A stretch of DNA of 64,000 bases from Bacillus sp. ISL-45. Its GTDB lineage: Bacteria > Bacillota > Bacilli > Bacillales > Cytobacillaceae. A model generated the notes under the pieces. That model made no database searches. It saw only the letters and a program-made list of their open reading frames with translations, and was not told the origin of the DNA. The stretch is from positions 124,001 to 188,000 of the forward strand of contig NZ_JAGGQQ010000011.1 of the NCBI RefSeq assembly GCF_018613195.1. Direction: 5' to 3'. The position numbers were made by a program, and so were the translations under genes. Of the stretch, positions 1 to 8,510 are shown in pieces; the stretch's first letter is position 1, and each line of letters opens with the position of its first letter.

Positions 1-1
1 T

Positions 2-553
2 CAAGAGGATGGAATCATTAAAAGTGTTTACCATCTGGCAGAACCAGCACAGAAACTCACACCTCCAAAGGATTACATTTTGAAAAAGATGGACGAAACG
101 GATTCAAAAGGATTGTCTCATTTATACAAAGTAGTTTTCCAAATTTATCCCACACCGTTGAATGATCCAGAGTATATCGTCAAAACAATGAAAGAAGGAA
201 CCATTTATTACGGATTTGTCCATGATGGTCAGATCGTAAGCGCTGCATCAGCAGAAGTGGACTCTTTTTATAAAAATGCAGAGATGACTGATTGTGCGAC
301 ATTAAAAGAGCACAGGAAGCACGGATTGATGAAGGTGCTGCTAGCCCGCCTTGAGGAGGAACTGATCGAAAATGGCATATATTGTTCTTACTCCATCGCC
401 AGGGCATTATCGTTCGGGATGAACGCAGCCCTCCATCAACTGGGTTATGCATACCGTGGCAGACTGGTGAACAATGTGTTTATCTATGATAAAATTGAAA
501 ACATGAACGTTTGGATAAAAGATTTGGCAAAACCGCCAAATTTTGGGCAGTGA
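2..553 (+). CDS. ablB: beta-lysine N6-acetyltransferase, 3' part (5' end outside window)
   Basis: GNAT-type acetyltransferase of the beta-lysine pathway, which acetylates L-beta-lysine to the compatible solute N-epsilon-acetyl-beta-lysine. The frame is open from base 2, so the protein starts upstream of the window; the first internal ATG at 80 has no good ribosome site and is not the start. The visible 183 residues hold the C-terminal GNAT fold, with an acetyl-CoA loop around ATLKEHRKHGLMKVLL and the AALHQLGYAYRGRLVNNVF strand region typical of AblB/YodP. It lies upstream of a sigma-54 activator and lysine 2,3-aminomutase, the enzyme that supplies its substrate, which makes the assignment firm. 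Cytosolic. Confidence 0.88.
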   Translation, partial: QEDGIIKSVYHLAEPAQKLTPPKDYILKKMDETDSKGLSHLYKVVFQIYPTPLNDPEYIVKTMKEGTIYYGFVHDGQIVSAASAEVDSFYKNAEMTDCATLKEHRKHGLMKVLLARLEEELIENGIYCSYSIARALSFGMNAALHQLGYAYRGRLVNNVFIYDKIENMNVWIKDLAKPPNFGQ

Positions 554-605
554 AAAGACAGTTTTTCGGCACTCTGTCATATACTGAATATGGGAGTGTG
601 ATGAG

Positions 606-1994
606 ATGAATTCAATATCCAATGTGACCGAAGAAATCTTGAGCGCAATATTGAAGTGCATCGACGAAGCAATCCATGTTGTGAATACAGACGGTATGAC
701 CATTTTCTATAATGAAGTAGCTGCCAGGCACGATGGACTGGAAATCAATGAGGTGATTGGAAAGCCGCTCCTTGCTGTATTCCCTTCACTGAACAATCAG
801 TCCAGCACTCTATTGAAAGTAATTGAAACGAAGAAACCGATCTATAATGAAACCCAGTCCTTCGTCAATTTACATGGGCGAAAAATTGACACTGTCAACT
901 CGACTCTGCCCATCTTTGTGCAGGGAGAATTGATTGGCGCAGTTGAAATTGCAAAGGATTATTCTCAAATCAAGCAGCTTTCTGAACGTCTGGTCGAAAT
1001 TCAAAAGAGTCATAAGCATCGTGGCGGGAAAGCTGTTAAACAGCAAGCCGGCTATACGTTCAGCGACCTGATTACAAGCAATAAGCATTTTATGATGATT
1101 AAAAAGAAGGCAGAGAAACTGGCAAAATCTGATTCTCCGATTCTTGTGTATGGGGAAAGCGGGACCGGAAAGGAGCTTTTCGTCCAATCCATCCATAACG
1201 CCTCCAGTCGGGCAGCTGGACCTTTCATTGCGCAAAACTGTGCGGCAATTCCGGAAAACCTGCTTGAAAGCATCCTGTTTGGCACATCAAAGGGAAGCTA
1301 TACTGGAGCAGTGGACAGGCCTGGATTGTTCGAGTTGGCTAATGGCGGAACACTTTTTCTAGATGAGCTTAATTCGATGCCCTTCGACCTCCAGGCCAAG
1401 CTTCTTCGTGTCCTTGAGGATGGCGCTGTCAGAAGAATCGGAAGCACTCATGTCATTTCTGTCAACGTCAGGGTGATTTCTGCGATGAACGTTTATCCTG
1501 CCCAGGCAATGGAAGCAAACCAGCTTCGGACGGATTTGTTTTACCGTTTGAATGTTTTGACATTCGAACTGATCCCCTTAAGGCAAAGGAAAGAAGATAT
1601 CCTTTATTTGTCCGATATCTTTATCAGTCAATATAACAAGCAGCTGAGTAAGCATGTCTCCGGGCTTGATGATTATGTAAAAGCCATTTTCTGCAAACAC
1701 CCATGGCCTGGCAATGTCAGGGAACTGAAGCATACTATTGAATACATGATGAATGTATGTGAAGGCAGTATGCTGACCGGACAGGATCTGCCGATGATGA
1801 TGAAAAACATCCAGCCAGATCCTGCTGAAGAAACACGTACTTCATTTGTTTTGAGAGACCATCTAAAAGAGCTGGAAATCCAAATAATCAGTGATGCGCT
1901 GGATGCTTCTGGCGGAAATGTCCAGAAAGCAGCCGTCCTCCTCGACATTCCAAGACAAACACTACAATATAAAATGAAAAAATTAAATCTATGA
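606..1994 (+). CDS. sigma-54-dependent activator of the lysine aminomutase genes (PAS-AAA+-Fis)
   Basis: 462-residue enhancer-binding protein. A PAS-like sensor covers about residues 1-125, an AAA+ domain about 150-385 (Walker A GESGTGKE, Walker B region GGTLFLDELN, arginine-rich sensor segment) and a Fis-type helix-turn-helix lies at the C-terminus (GGNVQKAAVLLDIPRQTLQ). The sigma-54 contact loop reads GSYTGA instead of the usual GAFTGA. It sits between ablB and kamA, and a perfect sigma-54 promoter lies between it and kamA, so it most likely activates kamA. The PAS ligand is not known; lysine or a derivative is an inference. The start has GGGAG about 8 bases upstream. Confidence 0.85.
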   Translation: MNSISNVTEEILSAILKCIDEAIHVVNTDGMTIFYNEVAARHDGLEINEVIGKPLLAVFPSLNNQSSTLLKVIETKKPIYNETQSFVNLHGRKIDTVNSTLPIFVQGELIGAVEIAKDYSQIKQLSERLVEIQKSHKHRGGKAVKQQAGYTFSDLITSNKHFMMIKKKAEKLAKSDSPILVYGESGTGKELFVQSIHNASSRAAGPFIAQNCAAIPENLLESILFGTSKGSYTGAVDRPGLFELANGGTLFLDELNSMPFDLQAKLLRVLEDGAVRRIGSTHVISVNVRVISAMNVYPAQAMEANQLRTDLFYRLNVLTFELIPLRQRKEDILYLSDIFISQYNKQLSKHVSGLDDYVKAIFCKHPWPGNVRELKHTIEYMMNVCEGSMLTGQDLPMMMKNIQPDPAEETRTSFVLRDHLKELEIQIISDALDASGGNVQKAAVLLDIPRQTLQYKMKKLNL

Positions 1995-2003
1995 CATTCT
2001 AAT

Positions 2004-2036
2004 CTGCCGAATTTTCAGCAGGTTATTTTCTTTTTT
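2004..2036 (+). terminator. probable terminator of the activator gene
   Basis: CTGC-GAA pairs with TTC-GCAG (2004-2021, one mismatch), followed by a T-rich tail. The core TGCCGAATTTTCAG resembles 2086-2099 (TGCCGAATTCTGAA), so the same bases could instead be an upstream activator site for the sigma-54 promoter. Confidence 0.45.
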
Positions 2037-2113
2037 AAGATTAAATTCCCAAACTAGTTTACTAAAGCCTTGCAGGAAGCGGGATTGCCGAATTCTGAAT
2101 AATCCGTCACTTT

Positions 2114-2129
2114 TGGCACGGAACTTGCA
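2114..2129 (+). promoter_or_regulatory. sigma-54 (-24/-12) promoter for kamA
   Basis: TGGCAC-N5-TTGCA matches the sigma-54 consensus exactly in both elements and spacing. It lies 38 bases before the kamA start and directly downstream of a sigma-54 activator gene. This shows that kamA is transcribed by SigL holoenzyme and needs an ATP-driven activator. Confidence 0.9.
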
Positions 2130-2166
2130 TTATAAATAGCTATAAAAATAGCTAGGGGGAATTGGA

Positions 2167-3600
2167 ATGAAACAGACTTTATATAAGCCTTTAAGACACT
2201 GGAAGGATATAGAACTTTGGAAGAATGTTACCGAGGAACAATGGAATGACTGGCTATGGCAGCTTACAAATACAATCAGGACACTTGATGATTTAAAGAA
2301 GGTTATTAATCTTACACCCGAAGAAGAAGAGGGTGTCAGGATCTCGACGAAAACAATCCCGCTGAATATAACACCTTACTACGCTTCATTAATGAATCCA
2401 GACGACCCGCGCTGTCCGATCAGGATGCAGTCAGTGCCAATCTCCAAGGAAATTCACAAAACAAAATATGATCTTGAAGATCCCCTTCATGAAGATGAAG
2501 ATTCACCTGTACCTGGTTTGACGCACAGATATCCTGACAGGGTGCTTTTCCTCGTAACCAATCAATGCTCGATGTATTGCCGCTATTGCACAAGGAGGAG
2601 ATTTTCGGGACAAATCGGCATGGGGGTTGCAAAGAAACAGCTTGATGCCGCAATCAACTACATCAGGAATACTCCTGAAGTTCGTGATGTCTTGATATCT
2701 GGCGGAGATGGCCTGCTGATCAACGATAATATTCTTGAATATATATTAAAAAACCTGAGAGAAATCGACCATGTTGAAATCATCAGGATTGGAACTCGTG
2801 CACCAGTTGTTTTCCCACAGCGCATCACAGAGAATCTTTGTTCAATCCTCAAAAAATACCATCCAATCTGGCTGAATACACACTTCAATACATCAATTGA
2901 AATTACTGAAGACTCAAAGCGGGCCTGTGAAATGCTTGCCAACGCAGGTGTCCCTGTTGGAAACCAATCCGTCATACTTGCAGGAATCAATGACAGTGTC
3001 CCGATTATGAAAAAGCTTATGCATGACCTCGTTAAAATTCGTGTCCGCCCTTATTATATATACCAATGTGACCTCTCTGAAGGCATCGGCCATTTCCGTG
3101 CCCCGGTCACAAAAGGCCTTGAAATTATTGAAGGCTTAAGGGGGCATACATCCGGCTACGCCGTTCCAACCTTTGTGGTCGATGCACCTGGCGGAGGCGG
3201 CAAAATTTCCTTGCAGCCAAACTACCTGATTTCCCAAAGTCCAGAAAAAGTGGTACTGCGGAATTTTGAAGGTGTAATCACCTCTTATCCCGAGCCTGAA
3301 AGTTATGTTCCAGGCAGAGCAGAAGGATACTTCAAACAGGTATATCCAGAATATGAAAACAAAAAATCCAATACTGGTATTGCTGCTATCATGAATGACA
3401 GTGAATTCAATCTCATTCCCGAAGGACTTCGCAGACTGGATCGGAGAGAACAATATGAAGTCGATCCTGCGCATTCATCATTAAAAGATAAACGTGAAAA
3501 ACGAGATGAGCTAAAAGAAAAGAAGTTTTTATCTCAGCAGAAAAAAGGTCCTGAAGCGACTGATGAGCAAGGGGTAACTCCAACATCTGCCACGGAATAA
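2167..3600 (+). CDS. kamA: L-lysine 2,3-aminomutase (radical SAM, PLP)
   Basis: Converts L-lysine to L-beta-lysine using S-adenosylmethionine, a [4Fe-4S] cluster and pyridoxal phosphate. The cluster cysteines are C134, C138 and C141 in CSMYCRYC. The PLP lysine is K346 in PGGGGK. Length 477 is slightly above the Bacillus/Clostridium enzymes because of a polar, Lys/Glu-rich tail after about residue 430. The ATG at 2167 follows TAGGGGGAA at a normal distance. With AblB upstream it completes synthesis of the osmoprotectant N-acetyl-beta-lysine, or alternatively opens lysine degradation. Expression is expected from the sigma-54 promoter at 2114. Confidence 0.95.
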   Translation: MKQTLYKPLRHWKDIELWKNVTEEQWNDWLWQLTNTIRTLDDLKKVINLTPEEEEGVRISTKTIPLNITPYYASLMNPDDPRCPIRMQSVPISKEIHKTKYDLEDPLHEDEDSPVPGLTHRYPDRVLFLVTNQCSMYCRYCTRRRFSGQIGMGVAKKQLDAAINYIRNTPEVRDVLISGGDGLLINDNILEYILKNLREIDHVEIIRIGTRAPVVFPQRITENLCSILKKYHPIWLNTHFNTSIEITEDSKRACEMLANAGVPVGNQSVILAGINDSVPIMKKLMHDLVKIRVRPYYIYQCDLSEGIGHFRAPVTKGLEIIEGLRGHTSGYAVPTFVVDAPGGGGKISLQPNYLISQSPEKVVLRNFEGVITSYPEPESYVPGRAEGYFKQVYPEYENKKSNTGIAAIMNDSEFNLIPEGLRRLDRREQYEVDPAHSSLKDKREKRDELKEKKFLSQQKKGPEATDEQGVTPTSATE

Positions 3601-3612
3601 GGAGGGAAAGCA

Positions 3613-3894
3613 GTGAAAAAGTGTGACTGGTGCAGCAGCGAAAACGTAAGAAATGTAACTGACAGGGTATTTTGGGAGCTGCCGGATGGTTCACGTGCAA
3701 TTCAGATTGATGAGACACCAACTGTAAAATGTCTCGATTGTGAAATGATCTATCAGACAGATTTAATCACAAAAGAAATAGAAGACCAGCTGTTTTTAAT
3801 CAATACTAAAAAATTAGATAAAGTGCTTACTTTTGAGGAACTTATGACGCAGCCAAGAATACTAAAGAGGAATTATTTTGATTTTTCTTCGTAG
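3613..3894 (+). CDS. yokU: YokU-family zinc-ribbon protein
   Basis: 93 residues beginning at GTG with GGAGG at 3601. CDWC near the N-terminus and CLDC near residue 38 form a two-knuckle zinc site like the N-terminal part of MqsA-type proteins. It begins 12 bases after kamA and is probably in the same transcript. The family is a regular neighbour of kamA in Bacillus; its function is unknown. Confidence is high for the gene, low for any activity. Confidence 0.8.
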   Translation: MKKCDWCSSENVRNVTDRVFWELPDGSRAIQIDETPTVKCLDCEMIYQTDLITKEIEDQLFLINTKKLDKVLTFEELMTQPRILKRNYFDFSS

Positions 3895-3924
3895 AATAAC
3901 TATATTATTTTTCTAATATTTTTA

Positions 3925-3944
3925 GGCACTCAGCAATGAGTGCC
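3925..3944. other. hairpin after yokU
   Basis: Perfect 8-bp stem GGCACTCA/TGAGTGCC with GCAA loop. No T-run follows on either strand, so it is only a weak terminator candidate; it marks the end of the backbone block before the accessory region. Confidence 0.45.
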
Positions 3945-4085
3945 TTAGTCATGTGAAAGTATAACTTACTAACGGACAAATTTAGATGATTTCTAAAATG
4001 TGAAAATCCTATTTAAATTTACTTTGTTGTTAACGTATTCTTATTATGCTAAAGTAAATTTAATTTTTGGAGAAGGAGAAGAAAA

Positions 4086-5708
4086 ATGGATACTCGTTAC
4101 CAGTATGAGCAAATAGACTACCAAGTAGATTTGCCGATTAAAATCTTTACGCAAACCGTTGAACGTTTTCCATATCATTGGCACGAAGATCTTGAACTCC
4201 TTTTCGTTCTAGACGGTTCCTTAGAGATAAGAGTAATCAGGATAGCTTTCAACTTGAAGAGGGGGATTTGTTCCTTGTGAATGGGAACGAACTCCATTTC
4301 GTCAACTCTAAGACTGCAATAGGGAAAACACATGTTTTAGCACTTCAAATTGATCATAAATATGTAAAAAAACATAATTTTAACCTTTCAGAAAAAAGGT
4401 TTTATTTAAACTCTAAAAAAATGGTAACTGAATCCACATACACACTCGATCATATCAAATACATATTAGCAAATATGATGGACCTCATACTTAACAGAAA
4501 GAATCTGTACCATTTAAAAATTGAGAAATTATTACTTGAGTTAATTGTCATACTATTGGAACATTATGAACTTCCTACACAGACTAAAGAGAGAGAGATA
4601 GCTCGCGACCAAAGACTGCTTGAGATATTAAAATATATGAATCACCATTGTATGGATTCCCAATTAAGTTTACAGGAAATTGCAGACGAGTTTTCTTTAA
4701 ATCCACAATATTTATCAAGATATTTTAAGTCAAATGTTGGGGAATCATTTAAGAAGAAACTAGGCAGCATCAGACTTAATAAATCATTATTTTCATTAAG
4801 GACAACAGATGAGACGATTACAGAAATAGCACTAAAATATGGTTTCCCTGATAACAAAGCCTATTACAGGGTATTTAAGGAAGTGTTAGGAATTACACCG
4901 ATGCAATATCGAGAGAAATATAAGGTTGATATTGAAAAAAACATTCCTAAAGATTACTTGAATATTAATAGCGGTGAATCACTGGTGAACTTATTTAAAC
5001 ACCTAGTGAAAAAAGATAGAAATGACGAAAATAGAAAAGACCTTATAACTGATGGACAAAAATATTATATTGACATGAAGGAATTTAAAGGAAAGATTAC
5101 TCCAACCTTTACTAAATTAATGGCCTTTGGATATGCCCCTCATGCTCTTAGAAGGGATTTTACTGATCAGCTGCAACAAATCCAACAGGAAAATGGGTTT
5201 GAATATGTTCGATTTCATGGAATCTTTGCCGATCAACTTCTTGTTTATAACGAGAAACAGGATGGAACATATTATTTTAATTTTAATCATATTGATTCTC
5301 TTTTAGATAATTTATTAAAGGCAAATGTAAAACCTTTTATTGAAATAGGTTTTATGCCAAAGGATTTAGCGAGTACAGAAGATAAGATTTTCTGGTGGAA
5401 TGCATTTGCTTCTCCACCTAAGGATATGAATAGGTGGTTAATATTGTTAGAAGCCTTTTTCAAACATATCATTAACCGCTACGGTTTAATGGAGGTAAGA
5501 ACCTGGTATTTTGAATTTTGGAATGAACCAGAGGTTAAAAGTTTTTGGTCAGGAACCGAAGAAGAGTTTTTTAAGTTGTATGAAAAAAGCTATAAAAGAA
5601 TTAAAAGGATTGATTCTGAAATTAGACTAGGTGGATTTGGGCTTATGTCACTTGCAGACTCCTGGTTGGAGAACTTTGAGTCCTTCATGAGGAAAAAAAA
5701 CATTCACA
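4086..5708 (+). pseudogene. broken AraC regulator/GH39 beta-xylosidase-like fusion
   Basis: The first 50 or so codons encode a cupin-like sensor start (YHWHEDLELLFVLDGS). The frame is lost near 4230-4265: removing one base shift rejoins it to the long frame beginning at 4268 (LEEGDLFLVNGNELHF). An AraC-type double helix-turn-helix follows (about 4612-4905, ending AYYRVFKEVLGITPMQYREKY), then a glycoside hydrolase 39-like barrel from about 5076 with the acid/base motif WNEPE near 5520. Homologous proteins continue well beyond this; here similarity stops near 5700 and the frame runs into an unrelated propeller sequence. So there are two lesions: a 1-base deletion and loss of the 3' end. Likely once a sugar-responsive regulator with a sensory hydrolase fold. 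Confidence 0.82.
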
Positions 5709-6157
5709 TAAGAAGATCGGAAAATACAGGTAGGTGCCGCTCCTGTTACAACAGGAATAAGTGTTGATGGGAAGACATTGGTAGCGACGCTGAATGCTGA
5801 AAATGCTCTGGCAATTGTTGATCTGGAAAGTGGAAACATAGAGAAGGTAGGAGTTGGCATTGGCCCGGCTCAGGTATACCTTGCTTCGAATAATGAATTT
5901 GCCTATGTCGCCAATCAGGGAACATAGAGTAATCCTTCTAACAGCATAACGATTGTTGATCTAAAATCAAAAGCAGCTATATCTACGATTGAAACCGGCA
6001 AAGGAGCACATGGCGTGGTGCTGAGTGGGGACAGTTATACTGCGTATGTAACTAATATGTTCGAAAATACGGTAAGCATAATAGACTTATAACGAAAGAA
6101 GTAAAACAAACGATTAAGATTGGAGAAGTCCCAAATGGAATCACGATCATGAAGTAA
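5709..6157 (+). pseudogene. remnant of a YVTN/YncE-like beta-propeller protein
   Basis: From about 5712 the frame reads KIQVGAAPVTTGISVDGK and continues with propeller repeats (VDLESGNIEKV, AYVANQGT, IETGKGAHGV). It lacks its N-terminal half, has an in-frame TAG at 5925, and shifts frame near 6087-6090 before resuming as KEVKQTIKIGEVPNGITI to a stop at 6155. The intact propeller gene at 7027 belongs to the same fold class, so this may be a lost partner or paralogue. The abrupt join to the GH39 remnant suggests a deletion that fused two dead genes. Confidence 0.8.
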
Positions 6158-6166
6158 TGGATGGAT

Positions 6167-6199
6167 GCCGCGCCTTATATCTTTGAGGGGCGGCTTCTT
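6167..6199 (+). terminator. terminator-like hairpin after the propeller remnant
   Basis: GCCGCGCC (6167-6174) pairs with GGGGCGGC (6187-6194) around a 12-base loop; the tail TTCTTG is short. Confidence 0.5.
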
Positions 6200-6310
6200 G
6201 CATTACTGAATACAATTATTCGTCACATAAACTCGATTATTTCTACACATTTGATTTATACAATCATAATGAAAAAAGGTTTCTCTATAGTAAAGGAGGC
6301 TTTGTATACC

Positions 6311-6460
6311 ATGAACCAAGTAATGATGACTGAAGATGCAAGTAAAATAATCTGGGAGATGATTGAAGCATTTGTTGAGGAATTGCCTAATATGAAATTC
6401 AAAAGCAGAGGTGATTGGGTGGCATTAATGAATTATAAAAAAGGAGTCATGAGATTTTAG
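6311..6460 (+). CDS. small hypothetical protein (49 residues)
   Basis: ATG at 6311 lies downstream of AAAGGAGG (6293-6300), which favours it over the upstream start at 6161 that overlaps a hairpin. The product MNQVMMTEDASKIIWEMIEA continues to KKGVMRF with no signal peptide or known motif. It precedes the membrane/propeller pair. It could be a remnant of a longer protein. No function can be offered. Confidence 0.4.
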   Translation: MNQVMMTEDASKIIWEMIEAFVEELPNMKFKSRGDWVALMNYKKGVMRF

Positions 6461-6493
6461 GAAATTCCAATAGGGTCAATTGGAGGAAGATAA

Positions 6494-7030
6494 ATGAACA
6501 AGTATAAAAGAATCGTGCTTGTGGCAGCAATAGTTGTGTTATTTGGAGGTTCCGTTTATTTGATTTTAGACTTTGACAAAAATGCACAGTCAGTCACGCC
6601 TACCATCGCTGAACAGGTGAAGGGAAAAAAAGAGGTGGCTGGATTGAATCAAAAAGATGACAGCCTTACAAAAACGGATACCCAAGGAGCTGTTGCCGTA
6701 AAAGCCACAATCATTCCGGAGAAAAGCAATACCAACCAACTGGTGTTTGAGTTGGTGTTGAATACGCACTCTGTCGATCTATCAAAATACAATATCACTA
6801 AAGCCTCCAAGATTGTTTTTGATGAAAGGGAAGAAAGCCAAGAATTCATATGGAAAGCATCATCAGAGGATTCTCATCATATGAGCGGAATATTAACTTG
6901 GGATGGACAAGTGACTGTTGACTTCAAAGAGGTGAGCCTTAAATTGGAGCAAATCGATAATATACCAGTGAGAACGTTTAGTTGGACAAATGAGGATATT
7001 TTCCAGTCCGCCAAGGAGGGAGAACAGTGA
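6494..7030 (+). CDS. membrane-anchored extracytoplasmic protein, partner of the propeller protein
   Basis: 178 residues: a single N-terminal membrane segment (about 8-26), a polar linker, and a beta-rich domain from about 65 containing LVFELVLNTHSVDLSKYNI and later SHHMSGILTWDG. The 'LNTHSVDL ... HHMSGxL' pattern recurs in small secreted proteins from metal-resistance regions; a metal role is only inferred from the paired histidines and the setting. GGAGG lies 7 bases before ATG. The stop overlaps the GTG of the next gene (GTGA), so the two are translationally coupled. I do not recognise a named family. Confidence 0.75.
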   Translation: MNKYKRIVLVAAIVVLFGGSVYLILDFDKNAQSVTPTIAEQVKGKKEVAGLNQKDDSLTKTDTQGAVAVKATIIPEKSNTNQLVFELVLNTHSVDLSKYNITKASKIVFDEREESQEFIWKASSEDSHHMSGILTWDGQVTVDFKEVSLKLEQIDNIPVRTFSWTNEDIFQSAKEGEQ

Positions 7031-8025
7031 AAAAGAATCGGTTGATGGTGTCGGGGGCAGCTATATTACTGCTGCTCTCCATTATTTACGTGATAGGACT
7101 AAAGAATAGTAACACAATGGTTGCCTATATTCCGAATGTCGATGAAGGGACTATTTCTGTTATTGATACTAAAAAAGATAAGGTTATGAGAACGCTTAAA
7201 GTAGACAATGTGCTATCCGACGGGATTGAGGCCAGTAAAGATGGTAAATGGATTTATGCTGGGAATTATAGTCGCGGGGAGCTATTGGTTATTGATTCTA
7301 AAACAGGGGAAATAGTAAAAAGAATTGATACAGGCAAGAACCTTCATGGAATTGATATGACTCCGGATGGGAAGTACTTGTACCTGGCGAGCGGGGATTT
7401 CAAGGAAGGGAAAGAATTCAACTATATAACCGTAGTAGCAACCGGCAGCCATAAAGTGGTCAAAGAAATCCCCACTACATCAAAAAGCCCGTCGCATATA
7501 GATTTCAGCAGAGATGGAAGCCTGGCTTACGTCGCGAATATTCTGTCAAATGATATTACATTGATTAGCACAGAAACATTTAAGATCATCGCAACAATTC
7601 CAGTCGGCACCATTCCAAATGAGGTCGAGCCTTCAGCGGATGATAAATACCTTTACGTAGCGAATGTAACAGATGGTACCGTATCGGTTGTAGACTTAAT
7701 AAACAGGGCAGAAATAGAAACAGTAAAAGCAGGAGAAGGAACACATGGGTTAGCTCTCTCTGCTGATGGAAAATTTTTGTTTGCATCCAATCGTATATCG
7801 AATGACCTCATTAAAATTCATTTGGATACTAGAAAACTTGAGGGGAATGTGCTGACCGGGAAAACCGCCAATCATGTCTCATTGGTGCCAGGAACAGATA
7901 AACTCTATGTCACTAACAAGGATTCTGATGATTTAACTGTGGTGGATGCTAAATCAATGAAGATTCTTTCAAAGATTAAGCTTGGTAAGACTCCGCATGA
8001 AATCAGTTTTGCAATTGCAAAGTAA
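7027..8025 (+). CDS. membrane-anchored YVTN beta-propeller protein (YncE-like)
   Basis: 332 residues with an N-terminal anchor (about 5-24) and seven-bladed propeller repeats. Typical units are TISVIDTKKDKV, LYLASGDF, AYVANILSNDITLIST, LYVANVTDGTVSVVDL and LYVTNKDSDDLTVVDA. GTG start overlaps the upstream stop; GGAGG at 7017-7021 is well placed. The fold is shared by YncE and by the d1 domain of nitrite reductase, but no haem ligand is evident. Probably a surface-exposed binding or scaffold protein acting with the preceding gene. Nearby is the dead propeller gene at 5709. Confidence 0.85.
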   Translation: MKKNRLMVSGAAILLLLSIIYVIGLKNSNTMVAYIPNVDEGTISVIDTKKDKVMRTLKVDNVLSDGIEASKDGKWIYAGNYSRGELLVIDSKTGEIVKRIDTGKNLHGIDMTPDGKYLYLASGDFKEGKEFNYITVVATGSHKVVKEIPTTSKSPSHIDFSRDGSLAYVANILSNDITLISTETFKIIATIPVGTIPNEVEPSADDKYLYVANVTDGTVSVVDLINRAEIETVKAGEGTHGLALSADGKFLFASNRISNDLIKIHLDTRKLEGNVLTGKTANHVSLVPGTDKLYVTNKDSDDLTVVDAKSMKILSKIKLGKTPHEISFAIAK

Positions 8026-8116
8026 TAGAAAAAACCTAAAGAATCTAGCTAGAGTTGAATCCTTTATTTATTCTGTCAAGGGCCACTACGCAGAAATAGA
8101 CTACAGCTTTTATAGC

Positions 8117-8224
8117 ATAACAATCCCTGCCAAGATAAAGGGGATTTTAAATCCCTTCCTCGCCCGAACAACTACTGCATTCAGCTCAGTTTCTGTTGTA
8201 GGGGTTATGCTATTAAAGTGCTAG
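8117..8224 (+). pseudogene. C-terminal scrap of a CopA-type P-ATPase
   Basis: Thirty-odd codons read ITIPAKIKGILNPFLA, then [16 protein letters not shown] and stop. This matches the last membrane helices of copper P-ATPases; compare [19 protein letters not shown] in the intact CopA at 16962. Nothing upstream in this frame belongs to an ATPase, because the propeller gene ends at 8025. It records a third copA copy lost by deletion. Confidence 0.75.
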
Positions 8225-8430
8225 CCTGATAGCCAATGCAATTTGACTTCGACTGCAGGAAAGTGGCTGGAAAACTTCAGTTTTTCGTATAGAAAGAGGC
8301 CAATATCAACGACTCCGGTAAGTTTAGAAGAAGTTGCGAGGACTAAATCTAGTTAGGTTCCAACTAGAGAGGAAATCGGAAAACACGTTGGGGAAAGGCT
8401 ATATATACCGCTTGAAGAAGGGATTGAAAG

Positions 8431-8460
8431 TAAAAAAGGAAGCCAGGTAGGCTTCCTCTT
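8431..8460 (-). terminator. terminator of the multicopper oxidase gene
   Basis: GGAAGCC (8438-8444) and GGCTTCC (8450-8456) form a perfect 7-bp stem; on the minus strand it is followed by TTTTTTA. A short TCTTT follows on the plus strand, so weak bidirectional use is possible. Confidence 0.85.
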
Positions 8461-8510
8461 TGAAATCAGTTTTCTTATTCTACATTTTAATGCTCTAACG
8501 GAAGAGGTTA

